64,000 nucleotides of DNA from Bifidobacterium psychraerophilum (GCF_000741705.1 NZ_JGZI01000010.1:1-64000); one strand, 5' to 3'. Counted from the first letter of the stretch, positions 36,320-45,578 are shown. Notes: generated by a model from the letters alone, not told the origin. Numbers and translations are program-made.

Positions 36320-37972
36320 TCACGACCTTAGATCGTCGGTAGGGGTGTGGTCGTAACTCGGGACCCAGGTGCTCCGCTCGACAGCCTTGCTCACATCATC
36401 AATGGCTTCGGCATTCAGACCCTGGTCCACGACGCTTTGCGCGACGGACTGCGCTATGCGACGGGAGAATTCGGTGATCCGGGATACAGGCGGCAATACC
36501 GCGGCACCCGCTTCGTCGGTTTTGACAATGCCGCTGAGGGCATGGCTGGCGCGGGACAGGATCTCACCGTTGACGCGAGTGGCCTTCGAAGCTATCAGAC
36601 CGAGGCCGAGACCTGGATACATCAGGGCATTGTTCGCCTGACCGATGTGGTAGCGGACACCGTGGTAGTTGACATCATCCGCAGGTATCCCCGTGCCCAC
36701 GAGGGCTCTGCCATCGGTCCACTCTATAAGATCCTGGGCTTTGGCTTCCGCCAGTTTCGTGGGGTTGGAAAGCGGGAAGATCACGGGCCGTTCGCAGTGC
36801 GCGGCCATATCCTGAACGATCTGTTTGGTGAACGATCCGGGGCATGTCGAAGTGCCGATCATGATTCCTGGATGCACCAAGGAGATCACACCTTGCAGGG
36901 CGCTCGTATCGGCATCGTTCGTGCGTTCCGAACTCGGGCGGGCGAAGGCTTTCTGCCCGGGTGTGAGCCCCGGTGTGTCCTCGAAGAGGAGCCCCTGCTT
37001 ATCGACCATGAAGAAACGCTGCCGTGCTTCCTGCTCGCTGAGCCCCTGACGCATCATCTCGTCCATGAGTTGGTTGGCGATACCCACTCCGGCCGTACCT
37101 GCACCGAAGGTAATCACCTTCTGCTCCGTGATGCTTTGCCCGGCGATCTCCATGGCACCCAGAACGCCGGCCAGCACCACGATCCCCGTGCCCTGAACGT
37201 CATCGTTGAACGTCGTGATCTTCGGCTGATATATATCCAGCAGATGTTGCGCGTTCTCCCTGCCGAAGTCCTCCCAATGCAGCAGCATCCCCGGGAATTG
37301 CAGTTCCGCAGCCTGGACGAAACGATCGACGAAATCGTAGTAGCGCTCGCCTCGAATCCTCTGGTGCCTGTTGCCCTGATACCAGGGGTTGGCGGCCAGC
37401 TCCCGGTTGTTGGTGCCTACATCCAGCACGACCGGCAGCACTTGGGATGGATCGATGCCCGCGGCGGCCGTGTACACCATCAACTTGCCTATGACGATGT
37501 CCACGCCGTTGACACCCCAGTCTCCGATCCCTAGGATGCCTTCGGAGTCGGTGACGGCCACCAGGCGAATGTCACGTCCGTCCGCGGCATGACGCAATCT
37601 GCTCTCGATCGAGTCCGGATCGTCTATGGACAGGAATGCCGCATCCTGTGGGCGCATGAACAGCTCGTGGTAGCGTTCGATCGACTCCGCGACTGTGGGA
37701 TCGTATACAACCGGCATGAACTCCGTGACATGCCCTGAAAACAGTTTGTAGAACAGGGTTCGATTGGTGTCGAAGATTTGCATGAGGAACAGTCGTCGCT
37801 CAAGATTCGACGTTTTTTCGCTGTACTGTTCGTATGCCTGGTCCACCTGCTCATCCAGGGTCTGGACCGCTTCCGGCAGCATGCCCTGCAATCCGAATTC
37901 TTCCCTTTCTTCCTTGGAGAACCCGGTTCCTTTGTTGATGAAGGGGTTGTTCAATACTGTGAATCCGCTCAT
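36320..37972 (-). CDS. mleA: Malolactic enzyme (malic-enzyme family)
   Basis: The 550-residue protein matches the length of malolactic enzymes (~540), which convert L-malate to L-lactate and CO2 using bound NAD and Mn. It begins [20 protein letters not shown], the start I associate with malolactic enzymes of lactic acid bacteria. It carries the malic-enzyme core: [54 protein letters not shown], the nucleotide loop [15 protein letters not shown], and [17 protein letters not shown]. Decarboxylating malic enzymes share most of these, so the specific call rests on the N-terminus and on the permease and LysR neighbours. ATG 37972 follows GGAAGG. It is divergent from the regulator gene. Confidence 0.85.
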   Translation of the reverse strand: MSGFTVLNNPFINKGTGFSKEEREEFGLQGMLPEAVQTLDEQVDQAYEQYSEKTSNLERRLFLMQIFDTNRTLFYKLFSGHVTEFMPVVYDPTVAESIERYHELFMRPQDAAFLSIDDPDSIESRLRHAADGRDIRLVAVTDSEGILGIGDWGVNGVDIVIGKLMVYTAAAGIDPSQVLPVVLDVGTNNRELAANPWYQGNRHQRIRGERYYDFVDRFVQAAELQFPGMLLHWEDFGRENAQHLLDIYQPKITTFNDDVQGTGIVVLAGVLGAMEIAGQSITEQKVITFGAGTAGVGIANQLMDEMMRQGLSEQEARQRFFMVDKQGLLFEDTPGLTPGQKAFARPSSERTNDADTSALQGVISLVHPGIMIGTSTCPGSFTKQIVQDMAAHCERPVIFPLSNPTKLAEAKAQDLIEWTDGRALVGTGIPADDVNYHGVRYHIGQANNALMYPGLGLGLIASKATRVNGEILSRASHALSGIVKTDEAGAAVLPPVSRITEFSRRIAQSVAQSVVDQGLNAEAIDDVSKAVERSTWVPSYDHTPTDDLRS

Positions 37973-38040
37973 GTTGCTTCCTTCCGTCAATCCAAGAAGA
38001 GTGGTCAGCAAGCAATCACATAGCAGATAGTGCATATTTC

Positions 38041-38055
38041 ATAAAAATGGTTTAT
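38041..38055. promoter_or_regulatory. LysR-type T-N11-A box between mleA and its regulator
   Basis: ATAAAAATGGTTTAT is an ATAAA/TTTAT inverted repeat that fits T-N11-A, the consensus of LysR-family binding sites. It lies in the 105-base divergent region, 69 bases from the mleA start and about 23 bases before the regulator start. It is the expected site for autoregulation and malate-dependent activation. Confidence 0.6.
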
Positions 38056-38077
38056 ATGAGCGTTTACACTGTTTCAT

Positions 38078-38971
38078 ATGGATCAGATGCCCAATATGAA
38101 GGATCTGGAATACTTCTGTGAAATCGCACGCACCTGCAGTCTGACCCAGACCGCTCGTCTTTTCGGCGTATCCCAGCCCACCGTCTCCTACGCGCTCAAA
38201 CGGTTGGAGGCCGAGGTCGGAAGCCGTTTGGTCACCCGGAACACCTCCCACCACGGCTTGGCGCTCACCCCGAGCGGACTGCTGTTCAACGACCGGGCAT
38301 CATCCATTCTTGAGCAATACCGCAGAGCCAAACGGGACGTCGAAGTGATGTCCACGCAGAAGATCCGGTTGGGTTTGCCGCCGATTATCGCCTCCGCACT
38401 GTTCCCGAAAATCGCCGTCAGCCTTGACCGCAACCAGCTCCTCGACAAGGTGAATCCGGTCGAGGTCGGTTCCCGCCGTCTGACCAAACTCCTGCTTGAT
38501 GATTCCTTGGATATGGCGCTTCTGGGCACGACGCAGCGCGTCAGACATCCGAAACTTGAAAGCGTGCCGCTCCTGCAATCGCCATTCACCATCGCCATGA
38601 GCGTCGATGATGAGCTGGCCGACCAGGAATCAGTCTCCATCGCGCAGATACGGCACAGACGCTTCATCACACTCGATGAGAACTTCATCCATGAAGCCGC
38701 TTTCCGCAATATCGCAAGACGCCACGATTTCATCCCGGACGTCATGTTCACGAGCAACAATATCGAACTCATCACCGGCATGCTCAGAGCCGGACTGGGC
38801 ATCAGCTTCCTCGCCAGAATCGCAATCCAACCCGATATGGGAATCATCACCAAAACGATCAGCGAGGCGAAAACGCCCCAATTCAACATCTCGCTCGTCA
38901 CACAGCAGCACACGAATATCGCACTGCTTGACGACATCGCCGCAACAATACAACGCAGCGTCCAAGAATAA
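38078..38971 (+). CDS. LysR-family regulator of the malolactic operon (MleR-like)
   Basis: This 297-residue protein has the LysR winged helix at residues 6-65 (LEYFCEIARTCSLTQTARLF, GVSQPTVSYALKRLEAEVGS) and a full effector-binding domain. Its gene is divergent from mleA and the permease gene, the arrangement of mleR with mleA-mleP in lactic acid bacteria, where malate is the inducer. A T-N11-A box lies between the two starts. The ATG at 38078 lacks a strong ribosome binding site; a second in-frame ATG at 38090 is possible. Family firm, malate as effector inferred. Confidence 0.88.
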   Translation: MDQMPNMKDLEYFCEIARTCSLTQTARLFGVSQPTVSYALKRLEAEVGSRLVTRNTSHHGLALTPSGLLFNDRASSILEQYRRAKRDVEVMSTQKIRLGLPPIIASALFPKIAVSLDRNQLLDKVNPVEVGSRRLTKLLLDDSLDMALLGTTQRVRHPKLESVPLLQSPFTIAMSVDDELADQESVSIAQIRHRRFITLDENFIHEAAFRNIARRHDFIPDVMFTSNNIELITGMLRAGLGISFLARIAIQPDMGIITKTISEAKTPQFNISLVTQQHTNIALLDDIAATIQRSVQE

Positions 38972-39372
38972 TCGCGTACCCCCAACGGATTTTTACCGCC
39001 GCACGGTGCAGTGACATGTCGAGGGTGCATGCCGAATAAGGCATCTCGCATGTCGCATCCCACATCACGAACCACGCGTCACGAACCCGGCATGCTGCGA
39101 TTCCACCACCGGCAAGCCGAACTGGCCAAGCTCGGCTGATGTCACCACCTTCGTTGCATGCAGGGATGCATCTCAGGGACGGCTACATCGAGATACCTTC
39201 AAAGCCCTGCTTGCCAAAATCCGTGAGGCAGTTGGGTATGCACGCATAAGATGCCCGGTGCGATCATTCGTCAATATGCAGCTTCAGGGCTCCGCAGAAA
39301 GCACAACGGCCATCCTGCAGCGGGGATGGTCGTTGTTGCGTTCGGCAGACTTCAATCGCGCCGAAGTCAGGT
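38972..39372. other. Gap holding the third attachment-like repeat
   Basis: No gene is supported. The first 300 bases contain only short, unrelated frames. The end contains the diverged third copy of the tRNA-Ala 3'-end sequence (39290-39336). The phzF stop lies just beyond. Confidence 0.5.
39290..39336 (+). repeat. Diverged third copy of the tRNA-Ala 3' end plus terminator
   Basis: CTCCGCAGAAAGCACAACGG is followed by CCATCCTGCAG and GATGGTCGTT. About 38 of 45 positions match the sequence at 23055-23102, and the hairpin is conserved through compensating changes (GGCCATCC with GGATGGTC). It may be the far end of a second island that contains the malolactic locus, or an older attachment scar. 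Confidence 0.65.
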
Positions 39373-40218
39373 TTAGGCGAGTGCGGTGCCGTTGAATAGG
39401 GTGGTTGTGTTGCCGCCGATCCAGATGGTGCCGTTGGTGCCGGGGGTGATGGTGATGCGTCCGGTGCGGCCGAGTGTGGTGCCTTGGGAGATGGTGTAGG
39501 GGTGGGTGGTTTCTCCGGTGCGTGCGAGCCATTGGCCCACGGAGGCGTTCATGGATCCGCATACGGGGTCTTCCTTCACGCCGACGCGTGGGGCGAAGGT
39601 GCGCATCTCGAAGGCGGCGGGTGAGCCTGGCGGGTAGGCGCCGATGGCGCCGACCATCGCGTCGGGTATGCGTGAGAGGTCGGGGTCGAGGTCGAGGACC
39701 TCCTGGGCGGTGGCCAGTCGCAGGACGGCCCAGCCGGGCCCGTTGTCGACCCATTGGTGGGCGCTGACCTGTGAGGGGTCGATGCCGAAGGCGTCCACGA
39801 TCCGTTCGAGGAACTCGTGTTCGAGTGGGCCGGTGCGGGTGGTGGGCGGCGCGGCGAAGGAGAGGGTGCCGTTGTCGTCGGGCCGGATGGGGATCATCCC
39901 GGCCCGGCATTCCTGGATGATGCGTTCGGGGTCGTGGGGTGTGCCGCCGTGTTCGAGCCAGGCGTGGGCGGATCCCAGGGTGGGGTGCCCGGCGAAGGGG
40001 AGTTCGCCGCCGGGGGTGAAGATCCGCAGGCGGTAGTCGGCCTCGTTGCTGGTGGGGGGCAGGATGAAGGTGGTCTCCGACAGGTTGGTCCAGCGCGCGA
40101 TCCGTTGCATGTCCTGCTCGCTCATGCCTTCGGCGTCGACGATGACGGCCAGGGGGTTGCCCCCGTAGGCTTCGGGGGAGAAGACGTCGACCTGGGCGAA
40201 TGGGCGGGTGCGTGGCAT
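39373..40218 (-). CDS. PhzF-family isomerase
   Basis: This 281-residue protein shows the family start (FAQVDVFSPEAYGGNPLAVI) and the catalytic glutamate region near residue 48 (NLSETTFILPP). GGELPFAGHPTLGSAHAWLE and GVKEDPVCGSMNASVGQWL are the other hallmarks. PhzF itself isomerises a phenazine precursor, but most relatives, such as this stand-alone one, have unknown substrates. The ATG at 40218 follows GAAAGG; the frame is open much further upstream without support. The gene is clearly GC-richer than its neighbours and divergent from an Lrp/AsnC regulator, which probably controls it. Confidence 0.88.
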   Translation of the reverse strand: MPRTRPFAQVDVFSPEAYGGNPLAVIVDAEGMSEQDMQRIARWTNLSETTFILPPTSNEADYRLRIFTPGGELPFAGHPTLGSAHAWLEHGGTPHDPERIIQECRAGMIPIRPDDNGTLSFAAPPTTRTGPLEHEFLERIVDAFGIDPSQVSAHQWVDNGPGWAVLRLATAQEVLDLDPDLSRIPDAMVGAIGAYPPGSPAAFEMRTFAPRVGVKEDPVCGSMNASVGQWLARTGETTHPYTISQGTTLGRTGRITITPGTNGTIWIGGNTTTLFNGTALA

Positions 40219-40311
40219 GGGTGCGGCCTTTCTGTGTGTGGTCTCTATGCTGGTCATTGTATAGCCGTTGGCGGGCGTTTTGATTGCCTTTCGTGATGGT
40301 AAAATCCGTTT

Positions 40312-40797
40312 GTGGGCAATGAACATAATGTGGATGGCATAGATCGGGCAATTATCGATGTCCTGGTCCGGGATGCGCGTGTGAGCAATGTGGATCTGGC
40401 GGCACGGGTTGGTCTGACGCCGGCCCCGTGCCTGCGCCGGGTCAGGCGGTTGGAGGCCGAGGGTGTGATCACCGGCTACAGGGCCCGCATCGACCCGGTG
40501 GCGGCCGGGCGGTCTTTCTGCGTGTACATGCAGGTGGAGATCATCGGCACCAGCCAGCGGATCGTGGAGCAGTTCGAGGCGGCCGTCGCATCCTATGACG
40601 AGGTCACCGAGGTCCGGCGCCTGTATGGGCCGGTGGATTATCTGATCCGTGTCGAGGTCGCCGATGGGGGTGCCTACGAGCGTTTCCAGTCCGAGAGGAT
40701 GTACCCGCTGCCCGCGGTCCGGCGCATCGAGTCGTATCCCACCATGAGACTCATCAAAAGCAGCGCCTACGACGCCGCAACTGCGACCTTCGAATAA
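40312..40797 (+). CDS. Lrp/AsnC-family transcriptional regulator
   Basis: This is a 161-residue protein with an N-terminal winged helix (DRAIIDVLVRDARVSNVDLA, ARVGLTPAPCLRRVRRLEAE) followed by ITGYRARIDP and a C-terminal RAM ligand-binding domain (EVTEVRRLYGPVDYLIRVEV). The start is a GTG at 40312; no strong ribosome binding site is visible and a GTG at 40330 is an alternative. It is divergent from the PhzF gene, with 93 bases between the starts, and both share high GC. It probably regulates phzF in response to an amino acid; the ligand is unknown. Confidence 0.9.
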   Translation: MGNEHNVDGIDRAIIDVLVRDARVSNVDLAARVGLTPAPCLRRVRRLEAEGVITGYRARIDPVAAGRSFCVYMQVEIIGTSQRIVEQFEAAVASYDEVTEVRRLYGPVDYLIRVEVADGGAYERFQSERMYPLPAVRRIESYPTMRLIKSSAYDAATATFE

Positions 40798-40928
40798 CGG
40801 TTTATTGAGGGCACGCTGCAAGAGGGTGATCGACCTGATTGCCTCTGGGACTTAGGTGGGGTGAGCGGAGTCATGCCTTATGGTATGAGTTCTGTTATGA
40901 GTTCGGTCCGTGGGGTGGCTGCCGGTGC

Positions 40929-41462
40929 CTATGCGCCGAGTTTGCCGAGCACGCGGTAATGCGCGCAGACGAAATCATCGTTTCTGGATGTGTCCAGCAG
41001 TTCGAGTTGCAGGTTCCGGGGGAGCAGGGCTTTGCCGCTGCCCAAAGTGACGGGTGCGAGCTGGATCCAGAGTTCATCCAGATGACCCGCATCGGCGAAT
41101 TGGCCGGCGAGGTCACCGCCTCCCATGACCCAGATATCCTTGCCTTGGGCGGATGCATGAATGTCTGCGAATGACGACCCGACATCGTCGCTGATGAAAC
41201 GGATGTCGGCTCTTTCGATCCCGGGTAGTTGCCGGTGGGTGAACACCCAGGTGGGCTGTGAGTATTCCCAAGTGTCCTGATGCTTGAGCAGCCATTGGTA
41301 GGTTGATCTGCCCATCACGAGTGCGCCGATTCCCGGGATGAATGATTCGTAGGACATCGGCCCTTCCTGATCGAAGTGCTGTGCGAACAGCCATTCAAGG
41401 GAATCCTGCGGCGTTGCGATGAAGCCATCAAGGCTTGACGCCGTATAGAAATGTGTCGTCAT
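40929..41462 (-). CDS. Dihydrofolate-reductase-like protein (RibD C-terminal family)
   Basis: The 177-residue protein has the family pattern: HFYTASSLDGFIATPQDSLE at the start, GALVMGRSTYQWLL in the middle, and DIWVMGGGDLAGQFADAGHL (NADPH-binding GGG) followed by DELWIQLAPVTLGSGKALLP. Such reductases are common in actinobacteria with unknown substrates; folate or flavin-precursor reduction cannot be assumed. ATG 41462 has AGGA at a fair distance. It appears to be a single-gene unit. Confidence 0.88.
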   Translation of the reverse strand: MTTHFYTASSLDGFIATPQDSLEWLFAQHFDQEGPMSYESFIPGIGALVMGRSTYQWLLKHQDTWEYSQPTWVFTHRQLPGIERADIRFISDDVGSSFADIHASAQGKDIWVMGGGDLAGQFADAGHLDELWIQLAPVTLGSGKALLPRNLQLELLDTSRNDDFVCAHYRVLGKLGA

Positions 41463-41860
41463 AGTGACATCCTACGTGGTGCGGCGCTGGCTGTGCGGGA
41501 CAAGCAAGCGCTGTCAGCGGGCAAGGCACATGCAGACATGGATGTCAGGGGCTTTCGAGAAAATCCTCGATAATGAAGAACTTCGGGAATCGAAGCCGCC
41601 CACCTGAGGTCGGCGAGAATCCCACACGGATGCCGCTGGATGGATAGGGATATGAGGAGCCGCCTAGCGTGGCAACCGCCCGGCATGGGAACCGGCTGAA
41701 GGATCCATCGCTTGGAGACTTCCGGCCCGGCAAATGGGACATCAGCGCGGCGGTTCCAGACCATGGGTGGGATACCGCTGACGGCGAGGGTGCACGGCTC
41801 GCGATACGGTGGTTCCCGCACTGGTAATATCACCGACATGGGCGTCGAAAGGCAGGGCAT
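41463..41860. other. Gap without a recognised gene
   Basis: About 400 bases between the reductase and the LacI-type gene. Several short frames exist on both strands, none with a domain or ribosome binding site. GAAAGGCAG at the end serves the LacI-type gene. Confidence 0.4.
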
Positions 41861-42892
41861 ATGAGCTACGTGACGATTAAAGAGGTGGCTCAGGAGGCGG
41901 AGGTCTCGGTGCCCGCCGTCTCACAGGTTCTGAACAACACCGGACGCATATCGGATGCCACACGTCAGCGGGTTCTGGATGCCATAGCGAAACTGAATTA
42001 CATCCCCAATTCGGCGGCCCGCTCGATGCGATCGAGTCTGACCAAAACCATCGGTCTGCTGGTGCCGGATATCCGCAACTCGTATTTCGCCTCGTTGATT
42101 TCGGCGGTCACCGAGGAACTGTCCAAGAACGGCTACGTCTGCCTGATCGGCTCCTCGGGGGAAAGCGTCAAAGGCCAGGACACTTTTCTCAGATCCCTGC
42201 TTTCCCAACGGATCGACGGCACGATCATCGTTCCGCAGGGCACGATATCGCCGGGGCTCAAGCGCTTCCTGGAAACCGATCTGCCGGTGGTGTTTCTGGA
42301 TCGAAGCATCAGCGGCATCGGGCAGGACTCCCATATTCCCCTTATCGATTCCGACCCATTGCCCGGTATCGAGAAGGCGATCCAATCAGCCCGGGCCCTG
42401 GGACATAGCAGCATCGGTTTTGTGCACGGTCCTATTGCGGAATCACCGAGCCTCAAGGAACGTCAGGATGTGTTCGCGTCGGTCGCGGCCGAGCTCCTGG
42501 GTGATGATGGGGCCGTTATCGCCGAGCCGACCGACGCGCTCAGCGCGATAACCGGTCTGCTTGACCGGGGGGTGCGGACCTTCATCTTCGGGTATTCGCC
42601 GGATGCCTTGGTCGCCATCGGCTATTTCCGCGATCATGGTCTGGTCATCGGCAAGGATGTGTCGATGATCAGTTTCGATGACATTCCGCTTTTCGAGCTG
42701 GCGACCCCGGCCATCTCCGTGATTTCGCAACAGGTGATCACGATGGGTGTTCGGGGGGCCCGCACTCTCCTGGGGTTGATGCGGGCGAAGAACTCCTCGC
42801 ATCCCGGTCCCAATCGCGCCGAAAACCTGAGGATTCCGACCGAATTGATTGCGCGTGAGTCGATGGTGGATTTCTCGGCTGATCCCAGATAG
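41861..42892 (+). CDS. rbsR: LacI-family repressor of the ribose operon
   Basis: The 343-residue protein has a LacI helix-turn-helix at residues 4-55 (TIKEVAQEAEVSVPAVSQVL, NNTGRISDATRQRVLDAI). The hinge reads LNYIPNSAARSMRS, and a periplasmic-binding-protein-like sugar domain follows (TIGLLVPDIRNSYFASLI). AGGCAG precedes the ATG. The gene lies ~760 bases upstream of rbsD in the same direction and is the only sugar regulator here, so it is assigned to rbsDACBK. A matching operator-like palindrome with central CG lies before rbsD. Ribose as effector is inferred from context. Confidence 0.85.
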   Translation: MSYVTIKEVAQEAEVSVPAVSQVLNNTGRISDATRQRVLDAIAKLNYIPNSAARSMRSSLTKTIGLLVPDIRNSYFASLISAVTEELSKNGYVCLIGSSGESVKGQDTFLRSLLSQRIDGTIIVPQGTISPGLKRFLETDLPVVFLDRSISGIGQDSHIPLIDSDPLPGIEKAIQSARALGHSSIGFVHGPIAESPSLKERQDVFASVAAELLGDDGAVIAEPTDALSAITGLLDRGVRTFIFGYSPDALVAIGYFRDHGLVIGKDVSMISFDDIPLFELATPAISVISQQVITMGVRGARTLLGLMRAKNSSHPGPNRAENLRIPTELIARESMVDFSADPR

Positions 42893-43651
42893 CGCGATAC
42901 GACTGTTTCCGATCCCGGAGGCGTTTGAGTCGTTTGAATTCTCTGAAGCGCCTGAGCTGTTTGAAACGTTTTGCTGTCTGAAGCGCTGGGCTACATGAGC
43001 CGTCCGGATTATCCGAGTGGTCTGAAGCAGATGACCTCGTGTTGAGAGGCCCGTGGCGGTTATCACTCTCTGGTCTTCGAACAATCACCTTCATTCCAAG
43101 TGCCGCTTCAGTGGAGTAGGCCGTATGTCGGGCAACACGTGCCCCGACCAAGGTTGTGGGCGCGGGGCATATGCCGGTCGATGTGCCTCAATCGGCACTC
43201 GGTGAGCGTCACATGTTTGGCAGACCACGTGCTTGACAGACCGCATGCCTGATGGAGCGTATGCCGGACGCCATGTCTCAGATAGCACGTAGCGGGATGC
43301 ACTTGCGCCGGGCACCGCGCCTGCTGTCCGAGACACAGACCGGGCGGCGAGCCGGCAGCGCACACCCATGCAGTCGCAGAATCCGCGATACGGCATGCAG
43401 GCCGCATCCCGCGTGTGCTTGGGACGCGTCCCCGAACATCCCGCCGACAGCCGTGCCCTCCCTGCCGCATTCCCATAGGCACAGGACGTGTCTGGACGGC
43501 AACGCTTTTGTTCGCGTCATCCCAGCCGCATTCCCACGGGCGCAGAACGTGTGTCGAATTGACAAACCCGGCCCCGATGCATACGATTAATAGCACATTG
43601 ATATAACGATATATCAATCTATTTCTGACAATGGTGTTATGGAGTCTTACG
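42893..43651. other. Long noncoding region between rbsR and rbsD
   Basis: About 760 bases without a supported gene. Antisense frames exist but have no domain or ribosome binding site. The sequence is full of short imperfect repeats: CGTTTGA and TGAAGCGC words at 42920-42990, and a 29-base imperfect direct repeat at 43464-43492 and 43525-43553 (24 of 29 matches; core GCCGCATTCCCA). The final 70 bases turn AT-rich and hold the rbs operator-like palindrome. Confidence 0.5.
43598..43617. promoter_or_regulatory. Operator-like palindrome before rbsD
   Basis: TTGATATAACGATATATCAA is a 20-base near-perfect palindrome with CG at its centre, the usual form of a LacI-family operator. It lies 35 bases before the rbsD ATG, where a bound repressor would block transcription. 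It is the likely RbsR site. Confidence 0.65.
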
Positions 43652-44050
43652 ATGAAGAAGACAGGAATTCTGAACAGCGATCTTGCAAAAATCGCTGATG
43701 ATCTCGGTCATACAGATACGGTGTGCATAGGCGATTTGGGTCTGCCCGTTCCCAAGGGAGTGGAGAAGATCGACCTGGCCCTAACCCGCGGCGAACCTGG
43801 TTTCCAGCAGGTGCTCGATGTGTACCTGGAGCATGTGGTGGTTGAGAAGGTGTTTCTCGCAGAGGAGATCAAGTCGGAAAACCCCGAACAGCTCAGTGCC
43901 ATACTCGGCAAACTGCCGCCGACGACGGCAGTCGTGTTCATCACGCATGAAGAGCTCAAAGCGCGTACAGCGCAATGCAAAGCCGTCGTACGAAGTGGTG
44001 AGGCGACTGCGTATTCAAACATCATCCTTCAATCGGGTGTGACCATCTAG
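43652..44050 (+). CDS. rbsD: D-ribose pyranase
   Basis: RbsD interconverts the pyranose and furanose forms of ribose, so that ribokinase can use it. The 132-residue protein matches the family length. It begins MKKTGILNSDLAKIADDLGH and has the conserved GHTDTVCIGDLGLPVP with the catalytic histidine, LALTRGEPGF, and the C-terminal GEATAYSNIILQSGV. The ATG at 43652 follows GGAG; an earlier in-frame ATG at 43631 is less likely. It is the first gene of the operon, directly after the operator-like palindrome, and is followed by rbsA after 42 bases. Confidence 0.95.
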   Translation: MKKTGILNSDLAKIADDLGHTDTVCIGDLGLPVPKGVEKIDLALTRGEPGFQQVLDVYLEHVVVEKVFLAEEIKSENPEQLSAILGKLPPTTAVVFITHEELKARTAQCKAVVRSGEATAYSNIILQSGVTI

Positions 44051-44092
44051 GGCCTGGCGGCTCACGAGGGCGCATCACAAGAAAGGGCAGCT

Positions 44093-45577
44093 ATGAAAAT
44101 CGAAATGACGCATATCGCAAAATCATTCGGTTCCAATCAGGTGCTTAAAGATATCAACCTCACCCTGAATTCCGGTGAGGTCCATGCATTGATGGGGGAG
44201 AACGGAGCGGGAAAGTCGACGCTGATGAACGTGTTGACCGGCCTGTTCCCGGCCACCGGGGGCCAGATCAGTATTGACGGTGAAACGAAATCCTTCGCGA
44301 ACCCCAAAGAGGCGGAACTGTTCGGCATCAGTTTCATCCATCAGGAAATGAATTCATGGCCGGATATGACCGTGCTTGAAAACCTCTTCCTCGGCAGGGA
44401 GATCAAACGTGCCGGGGGACTGCTCAACAACAAGGAGATGAAGGCCAGGGCCAAGGATGCCTTCAAGCAGCTTGGCGTCAACATCCCCCTGGACACCTTG
44501 ATCGGCACGCTTTCCGTCGGGCAGCAGCAGATGATCGAAATCGCGAAGAGCTTTCTCGCAAATCTGAAAATCCTCATCATGGACGAACCGACCGCAGCCT
44601 TGACCGAACGCGAAACCAATCGACTCTTCGCCGTCATCGAAACACTGAAGGCGAAGGGCGTCGGCATCGTCTACATCTCGCACCGCATGGAGGAGATCTT
44701 CAAGGTCTCGCAATTCGTGACGGTGATGCGTGACGGTCAGATCATCGATACCAAGCCGACAGCCGAGACCAACGTCGATGAGTTGGTCCGTAAGATGGTC
44801 GGCCGTGAGATAACCGATTACTATCCCCGCAAGGACACCCCGATCGGTGATGTCATATTCAGCGTCTCGCATCTCAACAGCGCGGGAGGGTTGTTCGAGG
44901 ACATCTCCTTCGAAGTCCGGGCAGGGGAGATCCTCGCATTCTCTGGTCTGATGGGAGCCGGACGCACGGAAGTGATGCGTGCGATTTTCGGCATCGACAA
45001 GCTGAAATCAGGCACGGTCACGCTGAACGGGAAGCAGCTCAGGATCCGCAAACCCGTTGACGCCATCAGACACGGCATCGGATTCCTGACCGAAGACCGG
45101 AAAACGGAAGGTCTGATCCTGGACTTCTCGATTCGTGAAAACGTCGTCCTCCCGAAGAAGGACAGTTTCGTTCGCCGAGGCCTCTACAACGCCAAAGCCG
45201 CGGCCATATTCGTCCGAGACCTGATCAATCGTCTCTCGGTGAAGGCGACCAGTGACGAGCAGCTCGTCTCCGACCTTTCAGGAGGCAACCAGCAGAAGGT
45301 CGTTATGGCCAAATGGGTGGGAATCTCGCCCAAAGTGCTGATCCTCGACGAGCCCACACGCGGTGTGGACGTCGGTGCCAAACGAGAGATCTACGAACTG
45401 ATGAATGAGCTGGCGGGACGTGGCGTGGCCATCGTCATGGTGTCCTCCGACCTTCCTGAGGTCCTCGGCATCAGCGATCGCATCATCGTCATGCACGAAG
45501 GAACGATCGCGGGCCAGCTTCCCGGCAAAGGTGCCACGCAAGAACAAGTCATGCAACTCGCAACGTTGGGAGAATAA
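44093..45577 (+). CDS. rbsA: Ribose ABC transporter, double ATPase
   Basis: The 494-residue protein has two fused ATPase domains, as in sugar importers of the RbsA/MglA type. Domain 1 shows Walker A GENGAGKST near residues 36-44, signature LSVGQQQMIEIAKS and Walker B ILIMDEPTAALT. Domain 2 has the usual degenerate loop GLMGAGRTEVMRAIFG, signature LSGGNQQKVVMAKW and ILDEPTRGVDVGAK. AAAGGGCAG precedes the ATG. RbsC begins one base after the stop, so translation is probably coupled. Powers ribose import with RbsC and RbsB. Confidence 0.95.
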   Translation: MKIEMTHIAKSFGSNQVLKDINLTLNSGEVHALMGENGAGKSTLMNVLTGLFPATGGQISIDGETKSFANPKEAELFGISFIHQEMNSWPDMTVLENLFLGREIKRAGGLLNNKEMKARAKDAFKQLGVNIPLDTLIGTLSVGQQQMIEIAKSFLANLKILIMDEPTAALTERETNRLFAVIETLKAKGVGIVYISHRMEEIFKVSQFVTVMRDGQIIDTKPTAETNVDELVRKMVGREITDYYPRKDTPIGDVIFSVSHLNSAGGLFEDISFEVRAGEILAFSGLMGAGRTEVMRAIFGIDKLKSGTVTLNGKQLRIRKPVDAIRHGIGFLTEDRKTEGLILDFSIRENVVLPKKDSFVRRGLYNAKAAAIFVRDLINRLSVKATSDEQLVSDLSGGNQQKVVMAKWVGISPKVLILDEPTRGVDVGAKREIYELMNELAGRGVAIVMVSSDLPEVLGISDRIIVMHEGTIAGQLPGKGATQEQVMQLATLGE

Positions 45578-45578
45578 G

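Noticed and set aside
36347-37534. 395-codon open frame on the plus strand
   Set aside because: It is antisense to the malolactic enzyme and shows no recognisable motif.
39284-40351. 355-codon arginine-rich open frame
   Set aside because: It is a shifted frame of the very GC-rich phzF gene; its composition (Arg, His, Pro) is typical of such shadows.
43108-43617. 169-codon minus-strand frame between rbsR and rbsD
   Set aside because: Cysteine- and arginine-rich low-quality sequence produced by the repeat-rich gap, with no ribosome binding site.
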